From Cercophora sp. LCS_1 (taxonomy: Eukaryota; Ascomycota; Sordariomycetes; Sordariales; Lasiosphaeriaceae): DNA of 64,000 nucleotides. Made by a program: the position numbers and the translations under genes. The stretch covers positions 186,001 to 250,000 of the forward strand of contig JAPZLL010000021.1 in assembly GCA_036250225.1 (NCBI GenBank), given 5' to 3'. A model generated the notes under the pieces. The model saw only the letters and a list, made by a program, of their open reading frames with translations, was not told the DNA's origin and ran no database searches. This document shows positions 1 through 8,488 of this stretch, one piece after another; position 1 is the first letter of the stretch; the number at the start of each line of letters is the position of its first letter.

Positions 1-1157
1 GTCTCTGCTTGCCAGTAGCTGGATGACGCGAGGGTATGCGTCGGCGTAACGAAAGACGCCAACCAGATCCACCTCTCTTAGAGACGCCGCTGATATCGGG
101 AGGGTCTGGATGGGATTGCCCATGCCGATGATCATGATCTTGCCTCCGGGGCCGGTTGCCTTGAGAGTGTTAGCCAGTGTACGTTGTACAAGGGAACGCC
201 TTGTGTGAAGTATAGGGGAAACTCGCATATATCGAAGCCTGGAGACACGACTCAACCCCGGTGCACTCATACGTCCCCGTCACTTCCCCCACCAGCCCAT
301 CTCCCACCTTGGTCGTCTTGATAAGCTCCGCAACCTCTTTAGCAAATTCGAGTTTCTCAGTAATCGTTTCGGGTCTGGGATTCTTCAGGGGCACAACAAC
401 AGCCGCGTCCGCAAACCCATTCTCAACGGCAAACCTGACGCGATCGGCCTGGATATCCGCAATCACCACCGTCGCTTTGGACACAACCTTGCTAACAGCA
501 GCACAAAGCAAACCAACCGCCCCGGCGCCAAACACAAGCACCGTCGCCCCCTCGGGAAGCTTCGCCCGATCCGAAGCATGCAGCGCAACAGCGAGTGGTT
601 CCGCCAGGGCACCCAGCTCCATCGACACTCCATCGGGGAGTCTACACGATCAGTACTTCACACCCACCTTCTTTGTGGGGGATACATACTTGTGACACCA
701 CCTCGCCGGATGGACAATCAACTCCTGCAGCGTCCCCTGGGCATGCGGCACCGCCTTGGCCGAGCTCCGAAACTTCATGTCGCGGCAGATGTTGTACCGC
801 CCACCCAGACAGAGCTCGCACCGCTCACACGGCTGGCCGACCTCGAGTGCGACGCGATCGCCGATGCGCAGCGACGAGACATTGCCTCCGACTGCCGTCA
901 CGATGCCGGCGGATTCATGGCCGAGCGTCAGGGGCTCGCAGACGAGAATGTCGCCGTTGCGGTAGTGGTTGAAGTAGTGGAGGTCGGATCCGCAGAGGCC
1001 TGTTGCTTTGACGGCCACTTGGACTTCGTTGGGGTCGAGGGGGGTGAGGATTCGGTCTTGCTGGGGTGTATTAGTGGTGAGTGATGAGAGGGAGAGTATG
1101 TCATACCACGCGCAGATCTCGGGCGCCGTGTAGGACTGAGGCTCGAACTGTTGTCAT
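1..1157 (-). CDS. Sorbitol/xylitol dehydrogenase-like zinc MDR (C-terminus cut by window edge)
   Basis: Zinc-dependent medium-chain dehydrogenase that would oxidise a polyol (sorbitol, xylitol or similar) with NAD+ in the cytosol. Exons on the minus strand: 1157-1107, 1060-690, 641-227 and 159 to beyond base 1; phases agree at every junction. Seen in the translation: the catalytic Cys in GLCGSDLHYF, the GHESAG zinc-site histidine, four structural-zinc Cys in GQPCERCELCLGGRYNIC, a GAGAVG Rossmann motif, and an Asp in IADIQADR that usually means NAD preference. The third intron (226-160) starts with GCGAGT, a GC donor, and has a GCTAAC branch site 10 nt before its AG; splicing there gives the expected join ASIY|ATGPGGK. 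Start chosen at MTTVRASVLHG, since the longer-looking downstream start is GTG. The exact substrate cannot be read from sequence. It is transcribed away from the SDR gene at 1740. Confidence 0.88.
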
Positions 1158-1739
1158 TTTGGGGAAACTATAAGACCAAGAATTACAGCGATGATATGTT
1201 GGGATGTTACGAGGAGGTCGATGTGGCAGGGCAGGGCACCGAGATTCGGACCTGATGTTATACAAAAAGTGGGAACTGCCACACTACCTACACTGGCATC
1301 GTTCCCCTAGACTCCCCTCTCGATAGCAGACATTCCATGTCTGACAAGGGAAAAAAAGGGGGAATGATCACGAGGGATGTCAGTGGCGATTCCATTTACA
1401 TGCATCGAACTGAGCGGATGAGGGAATTCTTCCCGTTAGGCAGGTTCACAGTGGAGGACAGTGGAGGACAATGAAGGAACGTGGGGAAACTTGTTGGTCA
1501 CGGTGTCGGGAGATACCCCCGCGACGACACGGCGGGAAGGAGCGGTCCACATGGTTCGTCGCATGGAATTGCCGGATTTGATTCGAGAACCATACTTCCC
1601 GATCCTCGGGAAGTATGGGCATCATCCGTCGAGCCCAACAGAGCTACCCGAGCTGTTGATATCCGCAATAAAACAACCCCAATCGAACCAACTTGTCACA
1701 ACCCAGTCTTGAATAAGATATCTCAGCAATTCGTAGAAA
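1158..1739. promoter_or_regulatory. Shared divergent promoter of the dehydrogenase and the SDR
   Basis: This 582-bp space separates the two divergent start codons, so it must carry the promoters of both genes. It contains a direct repeat of GTGGAGGACA around 1450-1470 and the perfect palindrome listed separately. No convincing reading frame is present. Confidence 0.6.
1590..1618. promoter_or_regulatory. Perfect 13-bp inverted repeat, possible operator
   Basis: Arms CCATACTTCCCGA (1590-1602) and TCGGGAAGTATGG (1606-1618) are exact reverse complements around a 3-base centre. Inside lies CCG-N5-CGG (1599-1609), an everted arrangement of the triplets bound by Zn2Cys6 dimers. The centre is about 135 bp upstream of the SDR start and about 450 bp upstream of the dehydrogenase start. 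The symmetry is seen; use as a binding site is inferred. Confidence 0.5.
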
Positions 1740-2684
1740 ATGTCCATGTTCTCCCTAAAAGACCACACAGCCCTCGTCACTGGCGGCACCCGCGGCATCG
1801 GCCAAGCAGTTGCCATTGCCCTGGCCGAAGCCGGCGCCGATATTCTCCTTGTCCAGGTACTCCCCTTCCATTCTTCCCCCCTTCTTCAGTTTCCCCTGCC
1901 ACTATTCCCCCCTTTGCCACCCGTTCTAACCCCCGAGGACTCAGCGCGACGCAGCCGAAACCACAACCCGCGATGCAATCCTCTCCCTCGGCCGGCGGGC
2001 CACAATCTACGCCGCCGACCTCTCCTCCCCCGCCTCCGTCTCTGCCCTCGTTCCCACCATCCTCGCCGACAACCACAAAATCCGCATCCTAATCAACTGC
2101 GCCGGCATCCAACGGCGGCACCCCTGCGAATCCTTCCCCGACGCCGATTTTAACGCCGTCATCCAAGTCAACCTCACCTCCGTCTTTACGCTCACCCGCG
2201 ATGTAGGCGCGCACATGCTCACTCTCGAACCGTCAGAGGTGACGGGTAGGAGGGGGAGTATTATTAATTTTGCGTCGCTTCTCACGTTCCAGGGGGGGTT
2301 GACGGTGCCTGCGTACGCTGCGTCCAAGGGCGGCGTTGGACAGCTGACCAAGAGCTTTGCGAATGAGTGGACGGGTAGGGGGGTTACGGTGAATGCGGTT
2401 GCGCCGGGGTATGTGGAGACGGAGATGAACAAGGCGTTGTTGGAGGATGGGGAGCGGTTGAAGAGTATCAGTGGGAGGATTCCGGCGGGGAGGGTGAGTT
2501 TTTCCCTCTTTCTTTTGTGGCGACTGAAAAGGGGGTGGGATGGGGATGGCGGGATGACGCTGACGAGACACAGTGGGGGAATCCCGAGGATTTCAAGGGA
2601 ACAGCGGTTTATCTTGCCAGCAAGGCGAGTGGTTACGTGAGTGGACATACGTTGGTTGTGGACGGAGGGTGGATGGGGAGGTAA
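1740..2684 (+). CDS. Classical SDR oxidoreductase, KduD/gluconate dehydrogenase-like
   Basis: Short-chain dehydrogenase of about 258 aa, nearest in style to 2-deoxy-D-gluconate 3-dehydrogenase/KduD-type enzymes that oxidise sugar-acid hydroxyls with NAD(P)H. Exons 1740-1856, 1945-2493 and 2574-2684 join in frame; introns are 88 and 80 nt with GT...AG ends. Visible motifs are the TGGTRGIG cofactor loop near residue 15, NCAG in LINCAGIQRR, the catalytic Ser in INFASL, YAASKGG giving Tyr-x3-Lys, and the C-terminal SGHTLVVDGGW of the family. It is divergent to the polyol dehydrogenase, with which it shares a promoter, so joint use in catabolism of a sugar or polyol is plausible. Substrate identity is inferred only. 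Confidence 0.88.
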
Positions 2685-2741
2685 AGCATCTTTGTATTGT
2701 TGACCACGCGGTCTACACTATGCAGTCCACAGACGGAAAGA

Positions 2742-4326
2742 CTAGTCCCTGACCGACGCCATGACGCTCTCCATCCAGGGGTAGACGGATGCGTTGGCCA
2801 TGGGATAGCCCATGTGCAGAGCACCGGGGAAGAAACGGGCTTCCTTGGGGGATCCGTACTCGAATAGCATCATCGAGTCTTCGATTGGCATCAGTCCGTC
2901 CAGCGTTCCCTGAGTTTGTCAGTATCTGTCACGAAACCAAAGGGGAAAACTCACGTTGATCAACAACAAACGAGTCGATGGCCCCTTGATGATGCCCGTT
3001 TCCAGGAGCGAAAACTTTTTCTGCACCCCCTCCTTGTAGGCCTCGACGCTGTCATAGCCGTGCTTCATGGCCATGGCCGGTGTCAGCTGGAAGGGGTACT
3101 CATGCCCGTCGGCCTTTTCAAGCCACTCCTTGTCGTAAAAGTAGTGGACGCCGGCGCCCTCTGTTGTTGTTAGCCTTGCACCACTTCTCCCCTCACTACC
3201 CCCTCCTCCACCTCCCATTCCAATGATGAAGAAAAGGAGAAGACTCACGCGCAATGCTCCCAACAACCCTCTCCCTGTGCGTATGCGCAATCCGCACCGC
3301 ATAGTACCCCCCACTGCTCAACCCCCAAACCAACACCCTCTTCATGTCAAACCGGCCATCCCCCTTCATCCAATCCAGCACCGAACTCCACAACCGATCA
3401 GGCGAGTCCGGATCTGCGCTATCAGCAGGACAGTCGGCCGTGCCCGGGATCTCGGCAACGACAACACCCCATCCGCGCGAGAGGAACTCCTCGCATCGAA
3501 CCGTGTTGTCGGGGCGGTACCCGTCCAGTCCCGTCATGAGGAGGACTACGGGCGCCGGGGCGACGGGGGGCACGCGCACGTAGAGGGGGATGGACTTGAG
3601 GTCGTCGCCGGCGGCGTGGGTGTGCGGGATGGAGATGTCTTCGAGGGGAGAGGGCCAAAGGGCGGCTGCTTTGGCGTAGACGGCCTTTTGGGCAAGGTAG
3701 GCATTCCTGGGAGTCATGAGCACTTGGAAAAGGCGGGGGTTCCGGAAAAGGGGGACGCACCATTTGGTCGGGTTGTTGATCTTCGGAAAGGCCGTGATGT
3801 ACGGGAACCTCGCAATGCGGTACACCGTGCAGGCACGAAGGTACAGATCCGAAGCAGCCTTGGTGTCTCCATTGGCGAGGGCAGCATCACCCTTTGCGGT
3901 GAGACTCTCGGCGACCGGCACAAAAGCGTTAGTGTACTCGGGGGAGGTGCCGTCGTTGATGTTGTTCTATAAGGTCAAAATGCCATCCCCTCCAAAAAGG
4001 GGGAGGGAAATACTTGAATCAGGTACTCAAAGATGGGCTCAAAGTCCTCGAACTGGCCGTCGTGGAACGGATAAACGGACTTGGTGCACTGAAGGGACAG
4101 CAATCAACATTTCAAGTTCAATTTTTTTTTTTTCCAATAGAGATAAAATACAAATCCTATTACAGTTTGACAGACTTACCGGAAACTTCCACTTGGTCTC
4201 CCACAGTGCCTTGATGCCGTCGTGATGCGCCATGCGTGCCTCGAATGCGTCGTTGCCCATGATCCATTGCCTTCCCGTCCCTGAACGCCCCTCCGTGGTG
4301 GTGGTGGTGGTACCCTTGCTGCCCAT
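2742..4326 (-). CDS. Ayg1-like alpha/beta hydrolase (polyketide-shortening hydrolase family)
   Basis: Close in layout to the fungal Ayg1 family, which cleaves a heptaketide naphthopyrone in DHN-melanin synthesis by removing an acetoacetyl unit. Exons on the minus strand: 4326-4180, 4088-4014, 3966-3761, 3706-3249, 3160-2955 and 2909-2742, giving about 419 aa. The 3760-3707 intron is 54 nt with no stop and is easily mistaken for coding; removing it gives KWNAYLAQKA, the family spacing. Visible: LWETKWKF near the N-terminus, SVYPFHDG, MTGLDGYRPDN, AEIPGTADCPAD, nucleophile Ser in WGLSSGGYYA, a probable Asp in GTLDGL or PIEDS, and His in GALHMGYP. No signal peptide. There is no polyketide synthase in view, so a melanin role should not be assumed; other esterase substrates are possible. 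Confidence 0.87.
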
Positions 4327-4371
4327 GATGCGAGATATTTGAAAAGACAAAATCCGACCGAAAAAAAAAAC

Positions 4372-4618
4372 CTAAATGACCCGCACAACCTTTTGCTTGG
4401 TGAAAAAGGGAATGCCGTCCTTGGAACCCGAGTACACGGCCGTCACTGAAGTCCTGCGACGTCGCGTGGGAGCGGCGGGTGCACTGGTTGTTTCGCGGAC
4501 TCTGGTCTTGTGTAAGTGGTGGGAGATGAATGAAGACTACACAGAATCAAACTAACTGCGACTGGAGCAGAGCAATGCGCACACGGGCAATGGAAGCGTG
4601 GAGGTCCTCGACGGCCAT
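4372..4618 (-). CDS. Possible small two-exon gene, unknown function
   Basis: Exons 4618-4557 and 4501-4372 would encode about 63 aa beginning MAVEDLHASIARVR and ending with a basic Arg-rich stretch and KQKVVRVI. The start has a good context (CAAAATGG) and the donor is GTTAGT, but the branch site is poor. The stop lies only 45 bp before the start codon of the Ayg1-like gene on the same strand. If the gene is real, that gene's promoter sits inside it; otherwise this is leader sequence of the same transcript. No family recognised. Confidence 0.35.
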
Positions 4619-6350
4619 TTTGGGCACAAACGCGGGGAAGAGTGGTTTGCTTATATGTAAGACGGTCGAGTCAGATGCGCCCAATTGGCTGGCGCGGCTG
4701 CACGTCGTCAATCGGCCAGTTGGGGATATCCGCAAGTAGGGTCCGACGGTGCGAGGAGTCGAGTCGTATTAGTGAACAACACGAGTTGGTATATGCAGTA
4801 GATGTATTCAGTATGTATGGTGTGTGTGTGTGTGTGTGGGTGCGTGGGTGCGTGTCGATGATGAGAGGAAGGAGCTGCGAACAAGAGATGAGCACAAGAA
4901 ACGAGAATGAGATGGTGGATGCTTCATTGACCAACCGAGGAGGGCAACACACCCATATATACATCCAAACAACTGAGCCACCACACCCCGAGACAGACAG
5001 ACAGGCACACCCATAACCAAGAGGTGGGGATGACGAGAGACGCATGGTGTCCGCAACAGACCACGACCGACGACAAGGCTGGCCTGGTGTGAGCTGAAAC
5101 CCTCCAAGCCCGTCGTTGCGAGGCACTGGCTGCAAACTGGTCCGCGCCGCCGCTGCTGACGGCCGCTCTGCTAAGCCTGACTCGTCGAGCAACTCCGGCG
5201 GGGCGTGCAACCGCAGGACCTTGGGCACCAACAAATTTGTCTCTCGTCCATCCCTCGTGCCCATCTTCTCCGAGAATGTCTGCCAGCGCTGCAGCCTGTG
5301 CTGGGTGCGCGACGTCGCTTGCGGTCCGTGGTCCATCACATGTCAAATCCGAATACTGCACTCGGAGCGGGGCGACGGGGCGCCCAAGACGGAAGGACAC
5401 GCGGGGTCACCGTTGCGCGTGGATTGCCCGTTACGCACCGCTAGAGTAAATTAGCCCCGGCCCATCGCTTCCCCACGGCAGTGCGCTACGCTACTGCCAA
5501 AGAGACTCAGCTGCCGCTCGGGCTCCTTACCGTCTATCCCCAGAGACTCGAGTCCCGACGGATCCCAAAGCCGTCAACAAGCGACCCTAATGCCGACGGG
5601 CATCAACCGCATGTTCTTGTGACGTCCATTTGTCCTCTCCACTGGTGGTCGGCCTGTGTGTTATGCGTCCACGGCATAAAAACACCCGAAACCAGACGAG
5701 AGGCGGGGAAGAAGAGCGCGGGGTGACCTGAGGTGGGTGGGATGCGCTGGATCGAATCACGAACATTGACATACGTTGTTGGTCTAGGTTTAGAATCGCC
5801 TCCCCGAGCACCTAACTGACTGACACCCAGTACGTATCCAAGTCCTTGACAAAACAAACGACACACACAGAAAAGTCGAAGGGATATTCATCCATTGGAA
5901 AGGAGTGAATCCAAGATTCCAATGCATCACTTAATATTTCAATGACTAAAACTCTATTGAAAAGGCTTTGGGCTTTTTCACTAACGCCTATAGGGATTTT
6001 TAATACCTGTCCGGGCCGCTTGAAGGGGCATCATCTGGATTCAGTGTGCCGATTATTTTGTCACCAACTTGGTATCCTAACAAGCCCTCTTTTAGATATT
6101 GGATCCAAATCTCCGCGGCTAATATACTGTTGCACCACCACTCCCACCAAGGCGCAGATCCCCGTTCGCTGCGCCATCGCCCAGCAAGAGCTGCGGTCCT
6201 TCCGTCGCGCCAAGGTCCGCGCGCGCTTGTTGACCCCGGTGCTTGCCCAGACATGCTCCCTGGGACTGGCGACCAACGTCATAAGAGGTTCGATCCGCCC
6301 CTGTTTACATTTTGGGACCGCAACCCACCAGATTCAGCCCTCGGGGCCGA
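4619..6350. other. Gene-free stretch with AT-rich block
   Basis: No convincing gene. A (TG)n microsatellite lies at about 4820-4838. From about 5880 to 6140 base composition turns AT-rich, then switches abruptly at 6146-6289 to a GC-rich segment with strongly C/G-ending codons in one frame but no start, splice sites or recognisable family; it may be a relic exon. Bases 6141-6350 are the 3' flank of GNA1. Confidence 0.4.
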
Positions 6351-6960
6351 TTACTGGGTTTTGCTTTTGGTCCCCTCGTGGTAGTGCGCCATCTCCAGCC
6401 CAGCGCGGCGGAACCCGCACTTGACGTAGAACCCCTCGTTGGCCTCGCTGCAGTCGAGAATCGTCTTGTAGCAGCCCGTGTTGGCCGCAATGTAGTCCAG
6501 CGCCTGGATGATGCGGAGGCCCAGCTTCTTGCCCTGCTGGTCCTTTGCAACGGCAATATCCTCAATGTGTCCGACCGAGCCCAGGTTGTGGATGCTGGAG
6601 ACCAAACAGTCAGCCATTTCCCTCTTGTCTAAGACAGACGGTCAATCAATGCCAATGCCTCCACACTTACAACTTGCGCTCGACAATCAGCGCCCCGGTG
6701 CCCACAACCCGCGCCGGGCTCGTGTTGGTGTCCTCGACGACAAGAATGAAGTAGCCGCCCTCCTGCCTCGACATGGAATCGTAGTGCGCCTCAAACCTCT
6801 CCTTGCTGATGTCGCCCACCGTCGTCAGCACCCGGAGGCAGTCGAGAAAGCCCGTGTCGTAATCGGTCCGTCGCAGCGCCCGCAGTCGATACCCTTCAGG
6901 CAGCGCGGCTTGCACCTCGGGCGACAGTAGATCGGTCGAGAACAGGCCTTGTTCCGCCAT
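6351..6960 (-). CDS. GNA1: Glucosamine-6-phosphate N-acetyltransferase
   Basis: GNAT enzyme that transfers acetyl from acetyl-CoA to glucosamine-6-phosphate in the cytosol, the second step towards UDP-GlcNAc for chitin, N-glycans and GPI anchors. Exons 6960-6671 and 6594-6351 on the minus strand give 177 aa, close to the usual 150-180 for the family. The junction restores ERKFIHNLGSVGHIEDIAV, the hallmark strand, followed by the acetyl-CoA loop in DQQGKKLGLRII and the C-terminal CGFRRAG. The intron is 76 nt (donor GTAAGT, acceptor CAG). No organelle signal. Essential in other fungi. Confidence 0.95.
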
Positions 6961-7581
6961 CGTAGCAGCAAAGGGAGAGGGGGGTTGGGATGTGGCGTTG
7001 TCGCGGCCCGATCCAAGGGAGAATGAGGGGTTCCCGATGTCGGCAGTCCAAAACCACCAGAGAGCGACGATATGAGGCCAATTGACTCGTTCTGGTTGAA
7101 GCGATAGTGATGAAGCGCGATGGCAATGAAGACTGCAGCTGGTCCGTAGCAGCGACAGCTATGTAGCAAGCAAAATGCCGGTCCAGGATGGGAGCGAGGA
7201 ATTGTCGGGTTGGAGGTTTCCCCTGAGCCAGACGGCACGACGGCGAACCCCGCTGCAATCGGCTCCAGCCCAGCTCCGGAAGCGCTAACATCGGAAAGCA
7301 GCAGTCCGTATAAATAGCGAGGCGGGGGAGCCCTGGCTTCGTCCCGTCCCACCCAGATCTCTTCACCGCATCCAGTTCTCCAGCATAGCAATCACAACAT
7401 CGTGAATCCCATCGCGCTGCTACCATCAGCAAGACCAGGGTTCCGATTTGCACCCTTGCGGCACAGAACAGTCAATAAACCCCGCGTTCCTTAGCGTGCT
7501 TTGCTTTGCTACGCTACCTTGCCCACATTGGTTAGGCACTCATACGTCCACACATCCCCCACCCCCAATCAATCGCTCAAC
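6961..7581. promoter_or_regulatory. Divergent promoter region of GNA1 and the 7582 gene
   Basis: This 621-bp gap lies between two divergent starts. I see C/T-rich stretches typical of fungal promoters near 7500-7580 and TATAAATA-like sequence at about 7309, but no further gene. Confidence 0.4.
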
Positions 7582-8040
7582 ATGAGTTGGTTGTTTTCCT
7601 GGATCCCCGGGCCCTGGAGGCACCCTGAAGATGATAACTACAAGCCCCCGGCGAAGGCACCCACCGGCCGTTATAATAACAGTACTTGGGACAATTATGA
7701 TTCCTCGTACATGATCAGAGGCTCGGAGGGTGAGAGCTACAGGGACACCATGATGAAGGGGGAGCTAAATCGATATCGATCGCTCCTCAGGCCAGTTTAC
7801 CCGGACCCCGACCCACACGCCCCGCTCGCCACCAGCTCCTACAGGTCTCCAGCCACTAGAGCTGCACCTAAAGGCGGGGTCCCAAAGGTCGAGGAGAAGA
7901 TTATTGAGGATAAGGACGATTCGTCGGCTGCCAACAAGGAGCCCCAGCCTGAAAGCGAGCTTGAGAGCGAGTCCAAGCCGGAGCCATCCGAGGACGAGGC
8001 TCCGCGCGGCGCCCTGAGTGAGAAGCAAGGGGAGCGCTAG
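7582..8040 (+). CDS. Small hydrophilic protein with acidic tail, unknown function
   Basis: Single-exon frame of 152 aa from the ATG at 7582 (MSWLFSWIPGPWRHPEDD). The frame stays open further upstream without a supported ATG, so this one was chosen. The N-terminus has a short Trp-rich segment, the middle has Tyr/Arg-rich polar sequence, and the last 50 residues are Glu/Ser/Pro-rich and probably disordered. There are no Cys-based motifs and no clear membrane segment. I do not recognise a family. It precedes the lipase gene on the same strand. Confidence 0.6.
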   Translation: MSWLFSWIPGPWRHPEDDNYKPPAKAPTGRYNNSTWDNYDSSYMIRGSEGESYRDTMMKGELNRYRSLLRPVYPDPDPHAPLATSSYRSPATRAAPKGGVPKVEEKIIEDKDDSSAANKEPQPESELESESKPEPSEDEAPRGALSEKQGER

Positions 8041-8488
8041 TGCTTCTTGTCCAACGGCAGATGACCCGCCCCGCGTCATCACATGCCTGGATCATACCTG
8101 GACGGGGTCCCATGCTACCCTCTCTCCCTTCCGCGTCGGTGACGACAGGGCACCGCAGGAATGCCACCAACGCGCCAGAGGCACGCATCATTTTTGCTTC
8201 TCCTTCGACAAGACCCGCAGCCTGAAGCTTTCACTTTGCACTCTTTATTTCTTGTTGGACGTGCGCTATTGACGTTTGGCTTTTTTTTTTTTTTTTTCCG
8301 GCTCCTTCATTTTTATCCTTTAGAGCGACAACACCCACTACGCCCTCAACACTCGCCCTATTGCCATTCCGATCTATGCTCGCCGCCCTGAACCGCGTTT
8401 CGTGATGGTTGCCACCGCCAAATTGTCGCCAAAACATCCACCTCCCATTCCCTCTCCCTGACCTTGTCTCCCGCCCGCTGTCAGCGCC
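8041..8488. other. Intergenic leader with poly-T tract
   Basis: The 448 bp upstream of the lipase contain a T17-18 run at about 8281-8298 and C/T-rich sequence up to the ATG, as in many fungal promoters and 5' UTRs. No gene seen. Confidence 0.5.

Noticed and set aside
2742..4326. DHN-melanin biosynthesis cluster
   Set aside because: Only the Ayg1-like hydrolase is present; no polyketide synthase, scytalone dehydratase, naphthol reductase or laccase is visible nearby.
6281..6300. GGTTCGATCC, resembling a tRNA T-loop
   Set aside because: The flanking bases do not form the five-pair T-stem and no acceptor, D or anticodon stem could be drawn around it.
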